This document shows, piece after piece, positions 24,101 to 36,235 of a stretch of DNA of 64,000 nucleotides (its first letter is position 1; every line of letters begins with the position of its first letter). Both the position numbers and the translations under genes were made by a program. Source of the DNA: Lichenostomus cassidix. Lineage: Eukaryota; Chordata; Aves; Passeriformes; Meliphagidae. Where the stretch lies: assembly GCA_008360975.2 (NCBI GenBank), contig CM039184.1:34087797-34151796 (forward strand), written 5' to 3'. Under the pieces are notes generated by a model. That model was not told the DNA's origin, searched no databases, and worked only from the letters and a program-made list of their open reading frames with translations.

Positions 24101-24717
24101 ATGTTTGAAAACATGGTCTCACCAGTCCTTCCTGTCAAAGTTTTATTTAGTACATGACCCTAATGCTCTGGAAGAAGATGAATTATAGTACTAGTAATCC
24201 ATTCTTTACATCTCTCTGATATTGTATAATCTTGTTGGTTTCCTTCCCCAGCTCTTCTGAAGTGCTTAGAGCTTAATGGCTTTGTCAACAGATGCTGCTG
24301 AGGAAGTTGTTACCAACTTGACAGCCTGGTATAGTGTTAGTATGGATATGTCCTTCTCCCAGACCAACTGTGTGAATAGTGTAAAATGAAGGAATGAAAA
24401 CAGAGGAAGTGTGATGGCATATATATAGAAAGATTAGTCTGAAATATACAATAAAATAATTTAGTATAAGATGTCTATAAAATCTTTAGGAACTAAATAG
24501 ACAATTTTTGCTACAGCTTTAATAATATTTCATTTAGTCATTTTAGTTTTGGTTTGTTCTCTCAAGTCAGCCAGAGAAGGCGTATAGGATTTTAACCAAA
24601 TTGATGTCAGGCTGTACTCCTGTTTTGTGCCTTTGAGAATATTCTTGCTTACCAGCATTTTAAAGTGAAGCTTTTCATTTGCTTGGATTAAACATAAATA
24701 TTATTCTGGAACAGGAA

Positions 24718-24840
24718 ATCACGATATCCCTGGAACACAAGAACAGCTTTACTGAGTCAAACCTCTAATTCACCTAGTTCAGCATCCTGTCTCTGACAGG
24801 AGTCAAAAGTCAGTGCTTAAGGAAGAATAAGAGCATGATA
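24718..24840 (+). repeat. Old sauropsid interspersed repeat fragment (tentative)
   Basis: The core ...GAACACAAGAACAGCTTTACT... through AGTTCAGCATCCTGTCTCTGACAG resembles a widely dispersed reptile/bird repeat, with the pattern 'preceded by GAACATAAGAA, then ...AGCCCAGTATCCTGTCTC...GACAG'. I recognise the pattern but not the family name. It is a degenerate copy. Confidence 0.5.
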
Positions 24841-25938
24841 AGAAATAGGCATCTGAGTAACTTGTACTGCAATTTTTGTCTAGCTGATGGCCTCTCTCAT
24901 CTGAGTGGTGGGTTTTAATTTTAGTCCTCACCATTGTATTTTTCTTGAACTGAGCTTTTCTCACTAACTAAATTCTTTAACACCCTAACTATCCCTTGGA
25001 AGCTCTCATAGCTTAGCTACATTTTATGTTAAGCACCATCTTCTTTATTTTGCACTTAAATCCAGGTATAAATACTGCTAAGAGCCGATAAAAGTGTCAG
25101 TCTTACCTAGGTTAACACTGGCCCGTGCATTAGCATGGACCGACCCATGGATCTCCTTGTCATTTACTCTTGTATAGCATAAACGCTTAAGCTCTCTTTT
25201 GTGTTTTTTAATTTTCATCTATAGTTGTAGCTGCAGAAAATATTTCTGCTGATACAACAAGTTTTAGGGGGTATTATTAGCTTATTGAAGTGAAACTGCT
25301 GTTGATAGGAAAAGTTTTGATATGAAACTAGGACAGGGTGACCTGAAACTAGGATGACTTGATTGTTGTGCCAAATACACATACTCTGATAAGCCTATCA
25401 TGCAGTGGCCATACGCATGTAGAAACTAACAAGGATTAACACATGAATTACGTGGGGCTGCCACTTTTATTAGAACAGATGGTGAAAATTTTATTTCCAT
25501 TGCTACTTATTTTTTCTTCTCCTTAGTTATCTCTTTTTCAGGTTAAGTTTTTTCTTGCTTGGTTGGACCTTGTAGCTATCCCATCCTTTGGATCCTCTTC
25601 ACTCTTTCTGGGGGGCTGAACCCTTTCTAATATCTCTAATTTAAGGAAGGGGGTCAGAACTTCACACAGCATTTGGAGGATGGGCATGTCCTAGAAATGG
25701 AATAAGTTTATTCTGACCACTACTAGGTACTGAGCCCATAGTTTAATGGAATTCAAATATACCTGACATAGTGTAATATTATGTATTAGCAACATACAAA
25801 ATTGTTGTTGGCACTATGTTCACAAAGCTTATTTATTTAGAAGATGATGTAATTATTATTAGAATTATTATGTAATTATTTATTTAGAAGGTGTAATATT
25901 CTCAAAGATAGAAGATAAGCTTAACATATATCTGGCTG

Positions 25939-26475
25939 CTGTGGTTTAGGAGTGATACTCCCTAATTTAGTTCTCCACCAAGACCTTCCAAACCACAGTG
26001 CTTGCTCCACCTTCCCCCCTCTCCTGCCACCCCATGTGGGTGGATGGAGAGGAGAATTGGAGAAACAAAAGGCAAAAAGTCACAGCTTGAGATAAGAACA
26101 ATATACTGGAAAATGCAATGAGATAAGAAAACTAACAGTAACAGCAACAATAGTAATAACAAATGTATACAAAAAAGAGAGTGATTTGCATGCAAAAATG
26201 CTCACCTCAGAACCCAACCTGACCAAACCCTACTGCAGTCGTGTTTTTCCAACTGGAAAGGAACACCCTTCTGTTTGGAAATGAGACAGAGTCCCATTTC
26301 CCTGCCCCAGCAATGACATGAAGTGATGTGGAATAACATAGTGTCTTGGTCATGTCCCTCCTGCTGACCCAGTCATAATCAGGACAGTGGTATGTCTAGG
26401 CAGGAATACACCTTGGTGCTATAATTTTATCCCCTGCATTATACTCCGAACAGCAAGTTGGTAATAGTGGCCAAC
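25939..26475 (-). mobile_element. Solo LTR-like segment of an endogenous retrovirus
   Basis: The plus strand starts TGTGGTTTAGG and has the complement of a bird LTR layout: a GAGATAAGAACAATATACTGG-type box, an AACAGCAACAATAGTAATAAC-type stretch, and GTATACAAAAAAGAGAG before ACCTCAGAACCC. Read on the minus strand these become a TTATTACTATTGTTGCTG-type block and CCAGTATATTGTTCTTATCTC. No coding part flanks it, so it is probably a solo LTR. Ends are approximate and no target-site duplication was found. Confidence 0.6.
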
Positions 26476-29400
26476 AGTAAACAGCCCTAAAACAGAGTAA
26501 AGGCAATCAAGCAGATGAGACTTATATCCTTATATGCATTTAGGTATGAAGAAAAATAGAACAATTGGCGTAGCAGAATTTTAGCTAGTCTGAGGAAAGG
26601 GAGAAGTGAACGTCAGGGAAGGATGCCAGATCTTCCTGTTGATGATTTGTAACTACAGCTTTAGCACATTGGAGTGTGAGAAGAGAACACATATGCAAAG
26701 GTGCAAATGCAGCAGTACCTTTTTTCTTAGTAAAAGCCTATCCTGTAAACAAAAAGTACAGAAAAGTATAGAAGTTAGTTAAGAGACTCTTAGAGAATCA
26801 GAGAAAGCACCTTGTTGCACAAAAGAGCTTGCTTTTCTTCCAAGCCCTCCTCGCCTGATTAGTACAGTAGAAGTAGATATTTCTAATGTCTGTGTAAAAC
26901 TGATCTAATTAAACTGCCTAATTAAAAAAAAAAAAAAAAAAAGAAAACAAAGACTAACACCCACCTCTCACAGCTGGTAGCTGTATGTAGTCTGTTATGT
27001 CCAGCATTTTATTCCAACCTCATTGGGTTACACATCAAGTGGTATGGACACGCCCAGAAAGAAGTGAAAAGAAAACTGAGACACTCATCTTTCTTTCTTT
27101 CGGTGTTCTGGGCCAAGATGTCAAACCAGTCTTTAGGGACCAAACTTTTTTTTTTTTCCCCAGTTTATTTTTGGTCTTAGGTGTTAACATTGCATAATGA
27201 TTTTATTATTTCCCCTTTTTTAAGTCAACTTTTTTTTTCTGCCCTAAAGTTTTGCATGGCAGTGGGGAGCCTTTAGTTTCCCTGATTGGCAGCAAAGGTT
27301 CCACCACCCTGAGGGGAATTCAGTCTCGGAATTGATTACACAACATGCTTGTGGCTGTATGACCTGTTCTACTACATTCTGTTTGCTGCTTGGGTTTGAC
27401 TTCAATTACCACCTTCTGTGTCTGGACAGTCAATAAAAGCACCAGTGGAAGTTGCATAAAACTGTAGGAGTATAATTCAAAAATCTGTGGTTGGTGAGTG
27501 AAAAAGTGAGTTTATTAGGCGAGAACCTGGAGTAAAGTGTTCTCTGGTGGGTGAAATGATGGTGAGCAAAATTAAGTAACTAATTTGTGGGAAACAAGTG
27601 CCTATGAAGAAAGAAACTGTGATTAAGGAGGTTTTTTTCTGCATAATAAAGTGCAAATAAGGAAAAGTCTTACTGTGTATTACTGCTGTGCGCTTTCTTC
27701 TGGGTTCTTTTTGATTTCCGTGTTGCTTAAACCCCATCTGCCTTCAACTCAACAGCATATGCTATAAATTTGTTTTCTTCTGCTTTTATTTTATATTTGG
27801 TCTAAAATTTTTCCTGTTTTTACATGTCTGCCTTACTGAGACCTTTTGCTGAGGTGGCAATGGTAACAGCTTAAAAGAGTCTTCTATATGTAGCCTGTTA
27901 CATGGATCAAGGACAGAATTCTATATACTACTAATGAAGGAATGATGTTTGAGACTCAGTAATTTACTATGATTATAAAATAATTTATCCTTGTTTTTTA
28001 CTGTGTATCAATTTGAAGCTATGTATAACTGTACTTTTTTTCTTTCTCTTCCCCCCCTCCCCATTTTCTGTGGTTGCATCTTTGTTATGTTATCCTGAAC
28101 TATGTCTGGGTAGTAGAACTGAGAGATCAGTGCTTTTCTTCTTATCATTTTTCATATTCCCACAGCAGGCTCTCTGTGACCCATACGAGCAAGTTGTATG
28201 ATTTTATGCAGAATGAACAAAATCAGGTTGAAGGGGCTGCAAGATCAGTAAACTGAGGCGTATTAAGAGAAGTCAAGCTGGTAGAGGGATTAGACATGGG
28301 CTTAATTTGGCTTCATGGTTTGAGAAAAGGGTAAATGGATGAAGAAGTTGGGAGAAAAGGTAGGACAGTAAAGCTAGAAGGAAGAGTAATGAGGCACAGT
28401 GGGTTTTGAGACATTTTATGTATACTTTGGGCACTCTGTTGTAAATGAATGCTTTCATGCCCAACCTTCAACAGAAGGCACATATGAATTAAATTCTTTT
28501 TGGAATGGTTGGAGATCATCGCTACTTTGGTGAGTTCTCTATATGTAGCATTTTTCAAGAGAACATTATCTTCAAGCTCTGCTGAAAGAGAAGCCTTAGT
28601 TTTGAATACTAATAGGAAAGAAAATGACTGTTAGGAGTCACCAAAATCTTTTGCATCAGTCGCACTTACATTTGTAATTATCAGTCACATTTTTGGCATC
28701 TATTGTTATGGTGATGAAATCATTTTTCATCCCCAAACTGCCATTTGTAATTTCATGAAAGACATGGTTTTAATTTCCATTGTCTGGTGCGACAAAAGTT
28801 ACATAGTCTGTCACCAAAATAAATTAAGTAACTGGGGGAAGTGAGAGCATGTTTCTTTTATATGTAACAAGGTGCTTGGCTATCGTCTTTAAACCTGGCT
28901 TATGTTGTAATAGGAAATGGTGGGAAGTGCTTCAGAGTTAAGATCCTTCCTTCAGCCTTGGGTAAGCAGGCTGTCATACCTCTGCGATACTCCCTTTCTT
29001 TTTGCTGGCCTTGTTTTGGCCCCTCAGAACACATTTCCCTGGATGAATCTGATTTGTATAACCTCTGATTTGTTCTTATATTGTCAGATACTTTGTCTTG
29101 AGTATGATTCTTCTCTTTCCCTAAACTGAAAAAGATGAGGTGTGGAGAGAGGATTAAAGTGTCTTTGTCATTCTTAGTATGCCTTAAAGGTGTGTCAGCT
29201 GTGTACATTCCAATATTTTCAGAACAATGGACTTCTGCAAAGGCAGGTGCATCTAAGTTATGGTTAACCACAGCATGTGCCTGTGGAGAACAATGGGAGC
29301 ACTCAGATGTGTGAAGTTACTTAGGCATGGAGGATTTCTGGGATTGAGACCTTAGTCTATAATTACTGCGATGAAATTTGGAAAGCAATCTGCTATACAA

Positions 29401-31600
29401 ACCTGCTGTTTACATGTGGGCTGTTCTGTGTGGTAAATTGGCACTTTAAAGGGGCTCTCAGCCATTTAAAATAAGGCTATTGTTAAACTTGCTTTAGGGC
29501 TTACGACAAGTGTTCATAATATTTTGTACTCCATAATATCCAAAATACATAGTTAGCTATGTACACCCTTTCACTAACTATAATTTTGGAATTTGCTGAA
29601 CTTCACAACAGAAGTAACAAGCACACTCTGTGAAATATGAAATTGTCAGATGGTTCAAGTCAGGCACTTTTTCAGATCAGGTAAAAAAAGAGTAATTTGG
29701 AAAGATTAAATTGTATAGGTGTCTAGATTTAAAAATAAAAAAAAGGAAGACTGCTTGGCTGGTTAGTATGCACAGTATCTTTTCTCTCTTAAGAAAACCA
29801 AAACAACACAAAACCAAAAACCTCCTTTCATGTTATTGTATGAAAGGGAATACACAGGGTGGTGATTGGTATGAACAATGAGAACACAAGCTCCTGGTAA
29901 TTGAGAAGGGAAAATAACTGCTCTTCTTTTTAAGAGTAGACAAAGGACTGTATTTAGCAGCCAGTCTATAAGCAGTGACCTTTGAAGAGCTGTTGCAATT
30001 TAATATTAGATGGACTCCTGAAATTTCATGTAGCAAATATGAAGTCAATCTATTTTACGCTGCAGACTTCTTGTCATGACTTTCCCTCATATCTACTGTT
30101 GACCAGATATGTTCTTCAACAAGCTATATCCTTAATTTTTTCCAACTCAAATTGGATTTCAGTTTTGTGCAGAAATTTTCCATGTGCCTTAGTCCAATGA
30201 AGAGGTTTAGGCCAACAAGTGAGCCATTTCTTTGCTGTTAGTTATTTTTATTATCAGTTCTAAGACATTCCAGGCTTTTAGTAACCACATCGAACTCTTA
30301 AAGTAGAGGTGATCTTCCAGATTTGGTCATAGAAATCCTTTGTATCCTTCATTTCATATTCTGTCAAATATGAAGTTGAATTTATAGTGTTGTCATCTAT
30401 AATCAACATATAATAAATGCACTAATGATTCATTCTGTAATAATTCTTGCTTCAGGTTACAGAAACTGTTGTATTTCTTCCTTCTGTGAATGACTTTTTA
30501 TTTAGCACCTTACAATAAGATTACAGACTATTTCCAGGTTCTGTTGAGGTAAGGAGTTGATGCTCAGGTATTTCTGTTGTACTTCTCTGGAAATAAGGGA
30601 TATGGATAATTTAAAGTTAAGAGGTGCTTAGATTTGTTTTTCACAAGCAAAAATAAATGGTGATAATACATAATGGCTCTGAAAGTTTTGGATATGCAAG
30701 ATCTTAAAGATGTTGGTTTTTTGTTGAAAAGGTTGTAGGAGGCCAGTCTAAAAAAAACCACATTTGTTTGTATAGATGATAGCAAATGGAGTTGTCTGTT
30801 TTTTAGAATTGCGTATCTGTTGTTCAAGGGTTTCCTTTGTCTTGGAGATAAGATAGTATTTAAGGTTTTGAAATATATTTTGCTTTATGCTCATTCCCCC
30901 CCCGCCCCGCCATTTCTCACTTGTTTTTCCATCTATGGAGATATCAGCATTTTCTCAATATTTGTATTGAAGCCATATTTTTAACCTTTATTATATTTAC
31001 AGGCCTGTGAAGTACATGTAACATTTCTTTATGTCCTACTCTGTCCTCAAGATGATAATTTGCAGTATACAGCTTGTAACATAGGCTTATAAAAGGAATT
31101 ACTTCCATAAGAACATACTTGGAAAATTATTTAAGAAACTAATGCATTTGAAAACTAAGATAGTTGTCTGTCTGTCACACTTGCAGAGGTGCAAAGACAT
31201 ACCTAATAAAATTAATTCCTTGTTTGCTGTGTCAATGAAACTCAAGCTGGGCCTTGGTGCTGCAGGCATACAATATATTTAAGTTTGCTACCTGCTGAAG
31301 GGGAAGAAAAGATAAAACTATGCACACCCTTCCCTATGTATTTCGTTACAACTGGACCAACTATGGAAATCTCATGTAAAATAGCTTTCTTATCAATTTT
31401 TCTTATCAGCAGTTGCAAGATAGGACCAGTACAAGATTATACATTAAATGTAAAATTGTATATGGATTCAATATGTAATAATATCTATTTCAAATGGAAG
31501 CAATTATGTAGTCTGTTTAAAATTTCCTGTCTTTAGATACCGGCTGTTTGAAGTGCTTGGGCTTTGCCAGTGCTGGAACAGCCACTGTTTGATGATGCAT

Positions 31601-31630
31601 CACATGAATGCCTTGGTTAGCATTCATGTG
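31601..31630. repeat. Short perfect hairpin
   Basis: Arms CACATGAATGC and GCATTCATGTG (11 bp each, perfect) flank an 8-nt loop. It lies about 1 kb upstream of the exon 1b ATG. No function is known to me. Confidence 0.7.
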
Positions 31631-32189
31631 GGTTGCTGCCTATTTTGAGTCTGTGACTTTTAAGGGACTCAGACCATTTTGTCAATGTGTAGAGTAATGC
31701 AAGCTAAGCGTGGACTTGTGTTTATTACATTTTCTTCCACCCCCGCCCCAAGCTTTGTAGTGTGAGTATGGATGTTACACAGTTGTAATACCAGAATGAT
31801 CATTGCCAAAAAAAAAGAGACACCACACCATTTTAGTTAGGTATGTAATTAAATTCTTGTTTTAATATTTTTGATGGCATATGTTCAAATCTGTCAGTCA
31901 CTGCCTTAGGACTGAAAAGTCTATGTGAATGGAGGAGAGGGGGTTGGTGAAAGTGAGCTGAGCTGATCCTGTGGAGCAGAGGGATTGGCTTTTGGCAGGT
32001 TGTGTTCTTGTTCCTCGGAGGTAATAGTTTCGATGTTTGAAAAGAGTAAATAAAATAAATGCCTGAGAGGCTTCTCCCCAGCCCCCAGCAATGCATGAAT
32101 CTTGCCTTCCAGACACAATGCGACTGTAGGTGTTCAGAAGCCTCAGCAGGTGTGGCTCCAGAAAGGTGCACGAGCTAAGGGCAGCTCTT

Positions 32190-32620
32190 GGTGGCAGGTT
32201 CGCCTGTTTTGCCGAGCCGGGCCCCCTCCGTTCACCTGTTGACACGGTGGCAGCTCGGCGGCTTCACCTGTGCGAGCGCAGCGCTTCTGCCGTTCGGCCG
32301 GGCGGGACGGCACCCCGCGGCCCCGGCGGGGCGGCTCTGCCGCGAGCTGCCGCGGGCGCTTTCCCCCCTCCTCCCGGCAGGCGCTCCGTGCGGCCGGAGC
32401 CGCATCCGTGCGGCGGGCGGGAGGCGCAGGTGGCGGGGCCGCCCCGCGCTGACATCAGCGGCGGGGCCGAGCCCGCTCCGCAGAGCCCGGCGCTGCAGAG
32501 CCACGGCGGCGGCGCAGGCCGGGCCCGGCCGAACATGGCAGCGGCCCCCGCGGCCGCCCTTGCGTGAGCGATGCCGCGGCCCTCCTGAGCCGGCAGGCGG
32601 GCCTCGCCTTCGTCACCTCC
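32190..32620 (+). promoter_or_regulatory. CLCN3: CpG island C, internal CLCN3 promoter
   Basis: A sharply bounded G+C- and CpG-rich block lies inside the large CLCN3 intron, immediately before the alternative first coding exon. It is TATA-less. I see no convincing acceptor feeding the coding exon, so it most likely marks a second transcription start producing the MDASSDPY form. Confidence 0.75.
32535..32588 (+). promoter_or_regulatory. CLCN3: Two short uORFs before the CLCN3 alternative start
   Basis: ATG at 32535 (A at -3 and G at +4, a strong context) opens 10 codons of Ala-rich sequence and stops at 32567. A second ATG at 32571 opens five codons and stops at 32588. The CLCN3 start at 32621 has T at -3. 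If transcription starts upstream of 32535, these should restrain or tune translation of this isoform. Confidence 0.5.
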
Positions 32621-32702
32621 ATGGATGCCTCTTCCGATCCCTATCTGCCCTACGATGGAGGGGGAGGAGACGGTATTCCGCTCAGGGAGTTGCATAAACG
32701 AG
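32621..32702 (+). CDS. CLCN3: CLCN3 alternative first coding exon 1b (27 codons plus 1 nt)
   Basis: It encodes MDASSDPYLPYDGGGGDG then IPLRELHKR, the alternative ClC-3 N-terminus known from mammals, and ends CGAG|GTATGC in phase 1. Joining to 44689 restores Gly and gives ...LHKRGTHYTM. The run of four Gly is one longer than the GGG I recall in mammals, so this isoform would be 792 aa rather than 791. It lacks the two acidic dileucine motifs of the exon 2 form, so the two products may be sorted differently. Confidence 0.95.
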
Positions 32703-34049
32703 GTATGCCGGATTGGCGTTTGGGGTACTTGTTTGCATAGCTGTACGTGCGGGACCGCTGTCCGCGTTCGAAACGGAGACCTAAAGGCTTGCTAATTACC
32801 GCAGTGCTTTGTTTCGCCTGCCTGATGCCTTTTGTAGAAGGAAAATTCAGTTCTGGCTGGTTCCTGTGTTGTCAGGGATTGTTTTCTCTGCGGGCAGATC
32901 AGTCCTGATTCACATCTCATCGCCCTGTGACTCCATCTTCGATATGTGGCAGGCTCGCCAGGCTCGCCTTTCGCTCTCTCTCGGGGTTTTTTTCTTTTTT
33001 CTTTTTTTTTTTTTTAATCAATGAAGCCCTGTCATGCACAGAAAACCCCTTTCAAAAACTGTGTTTGTCATTGACTGTGACCAAATTAGCTAGAGTTAAT
33101 AATAGGATATTTACCTGCCTTACGCTAACATGAATAGGAGCAGTGTTTGTCTGGCTTTGAAGTTTCCGTACCTGGTTTTGGACTTGACTGGTTGTTGCCG
33201 TCTTTGATATGCGAAGGGAAAGCTCTGCAATGGCAATATGTCAGCTCAGCAAATATTGATGAACCCACAAGGAACTGGTAGTTTGAGGTCGGTTCTTTAC
33301 ACTGTTGCTTGTAAGGAAGCAGATTTAGAAAGAAAACTGTTATCAGTGTTCGGGGGGAGGGGGGAATCCTCTTTTGAGCTTACATTTTGTTTGTTACTGC
33401 TAATTTAAAGCAGAATATGTTCTGTAAAGATTTGGTTTTGTCCTGAGAACTTGTAGTGGGAATAAAGTTATACCTTCAAATTTTGAGGCTATAAGTATGT
33501 TTTCTTTTTTGGATTGGATGGTCACAATTTGGTGTTTAAAACAGTAAATGTAGTGAATTCTTACTTTTGTTTAAATTGGCCCATCTAAAATTAGAAAGTT
33601 ATCAACATTTATAGCTGCTAGCGAAGGCATTAGAGAGGAGATAGGCTGAGAATAAAGATGTAAACAGAAAATGATTTTTTTCTCCATTTAATTGATTGGT
33701 TTGTGAGTCCTTGCAAACTCTCATTTCTGTAAATAAATTTGCTCATAATTTATTTTTATCTAACATTTTGTCTGTCTTTTAGTAGTTTACATAGAAGGTT
33801 ATTTTTATGTTTACGTTGTCTTTTTATGATTCTTAGAATGTTCTTCAGCATATCTTAAGAACACCAACAAGTTCCAATGCAGTTTATTTTAGACAAACAA
33901 ATTTTACGTTGCCCAGGTCATTATTATAGAGCAAATGCTAGATAGTTCTCTAAGTCAGATTTTAGAACCACTTCTGAGAAATTGAGGCTGGTGTTTTCTT
34001 AGAAGATTTTCAGAATGTACATTTGGGATCTTATCAGGGCTGTATATAA

Positions 34050-34366
34050 ATACCAGAATGGAAGGTGCAAAGAAGGTGGAGAGACAGGCACTTCTCAGTG
34101 GTGCCCAGTGACAGGACCGGAGGCAGTGGGCACAGACTGAACACAGGAGATGCTCTCTGAACATCAGGAAACAGTTTTTTACTGTGAGGTTGACTGAGCA
34201 CTGTAACAGGTCACCTAGAGAAATTGTGGAATCTCCTTCCTCAGAGATATACAAAAGCTGTGAGGACATGGTCCTGGGAAAATGGCTATAGGTGACCCTG
34301 CTTGAGCAGGGTGCTTGGACAAGATAGCCTTCAGAGATCCCTTCCAACCTCAACCATTCTGTGAGT
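34050..34366 (+). mobile_element. CR1 LINE 3' fragment
   Basis: Plus-strand CR1 3' end: GAACATCAGGAAACAGTTTTT, ACTGTGAGGTTGACTGAGCACTG, then ...GATCCCTTCCAACCTCAACCATTCTGTGAG. It is a 5'-truncated, non-coding remnant. Confidence 0.88.
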
Positions 34367-36199
34367 TTAGATTTGTAGACAGATTTACATTTGAGAACTG
34401 CAGAACAGCCCTAACATGACACTTTCAGACTCTGCAGTTTTAGTTAGACATTGAAATGTGATCAGCTGCATATTCCTGGAAATTAACAGGTTTTAGTTGA
34501 TTTTTACAATACAAAAAGTAGATATTTACAGTGCAGAGGTGTGTCTGCCACACTGGAGTATTGCTGTTAAATGTTATGTTTGTAAATACTGTAATGAAAA
34601 CTGTGGAGGATTCAACTAGGTATTTCCATTTTGGTGAAACTGCTGGGAGCCAGCAAGCTATTCCCAGTTGAGACTTGTCATTTTTGCAGTTTCACTGAAT
34701 TCTGTTAGGGATTGTGCTCCCCATATTCTGATACTGTATTTCAAAATAAATGTTACTGGTGCTTCTTGGGCTTGCTGTAGCGAGTTTAGATTTAAAAAAT
34801 CTCAAGCAACCAACAACAAACCCTGAATAGTGTCACTGTAATCTCTTGCAAGTCTGAATTTGTCAGGTGCATATGTCTCATAAGAAGATGCATCCAGACC
34901 AGTTTGTTCCACAGATGTAATCAAAATTTGTGAGTATTTCCTGCTGGTTTGCAATGCCACAGCAATCTGTTATTGTGATTTAGCTATTAAAGTTTGAAAT
35001 GCTAGCAGATAAAACCAGAAACTAAAAGTAAATTCTTGATGTTACTTTGTGGACTACGAAGATTTTTATTTGCCTCTCATGTAGATTTCAGAGCATTGTA
35101 ATAACAAGCTCAGAGAACATGGGTAAAGATATTCTGAGAAAGCAGATTTAATTATTAAAGGCTGTGGAATTTTTTCCCTTATTCACATACTGACAACTCT
35201 TATGTCCTGCAGAGTAATGTTCACGTCATGCAAAATTGCTTTGTAACATCAAAGCATTTGTTGCGCTAATTGACTGCAGTGGCTCACCCAAAGTAGCTGT
35301 ACCTCAGCAATTATGAAATTACTGTTTAAATCATCAGGGGTCTTTGAGGTATAATTAACGGCCTTCACTAATGTCCAGTGAGATGAAATACAAAGTATTA
35401 TAGTACGTTATTATTGAAGGCCTGCTCCGTTGGCTTGGATTAAGAAGATTTTTTTTTCAGTGCCAATACACTGTGAAAAATCAAATTGAAAGATTTAAAA
35501 ATATGTATGAATTTATTTTTGCATCATTTTTACTACCTTGACCCTTTTGAAAGTTCAAAATGACCAGTATCTTGCTTGTCTTCCAGCCATTCACATACAT
35601 GCTCACATGCTTTGATTTCCTTCCCACTTCCCTCCCCCCTTTTTTTTTTAAATTCCTAAATGAGCATTCATTTTACTATGCTTTAAAAATTTGAAATCTG
35701 AGCAATAGCAGTACATGTATAGTGCCCAGGCTACCAGATCAAGCAAAACTTGATCCTTCAGGAAGCACAAGCATTGTTGACTCCCAGGTATTTTCTACAT
35801 GTATATAAACACATCTTAGATTTAAGATTTTGGAAGTCCTCAAGCAAAATTAATGAAATTTTGTTTCAGTAATCATCTGTGATTGAATCTGTAGCCAGAT
35901 TTATTGATGACTTAGTTTTAAAAGTAAACCTGATTTTTTTGGGAGACAAAATAAGTTACAATTTCATTTATTGTGCACTGGTCATGAAGGTGCAACTTCC
36001 CTTGCTTAGGCAATACTAATAGTAATATTGGGGAAACCTCTCAGCCACCAGCAGCCTCACCTGTTACTCTAAGCTGTGGGGCAGAGAATATTTAATAATG
36101 TCCTAGTAAGACTTCTAGTCAGATGCATACTGAGCCGGTTCAGACCCTTTTAAGTGATAAAAGTTACACTTTTGTATTTGAGACTGCATTTCTGCTGAA

Positions 36200-36235
36200 T
36201 TATTACTAATTCTTATGTTTAAGAATTAGTAATAA
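36200..36235. repeat. Perfect 16-bp inverted repeat with 4-nt loop
   Basis: TTATTACTAATTCTTA, loop TGTT, then its exact reverse complement TAAGAATTAGTAATAA. All 16 pairs match. It is purely A/T-rich apart from two C/G pairs and lies in intron. Confidence 0.85.

Larger units (their letters stand above)
18153..32190 (+). other. CLCN3 intron 2, part upstream of the internal promoter
   Basis: A long AT-rich intron. Recognised content is a (TA)n run near 21286-21297, an old interspersed repeat at 24.7 kb, an LTR-like segment at 25.9 kb, a poly-A tract near 26924-26942 and a small perfect hairpin at 31.6 kb. The open frames in it look random. Confidence 0.65.

Noticed and set aside
28900..29271. 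A 123-codon minus-strand open frame in CLCN3 intron 2
   Set aside because: No recognisable domain, ordinary intron composition, no promoter-like or splice context. Expected at this length by chance in 64 kb.
32130..32697. Open frames of 90-169 codons in CpG island C
   Set aside because: Only the 27-codon CLCN3 exon 1b matches a known protein. The others are shadows of the G+C-rich promoter.
33955..34353. A 132-codon minus-strand open frame
   Set aside because: Mostly the antisense of the CR1 fragment at 34.05-34.37 kb.
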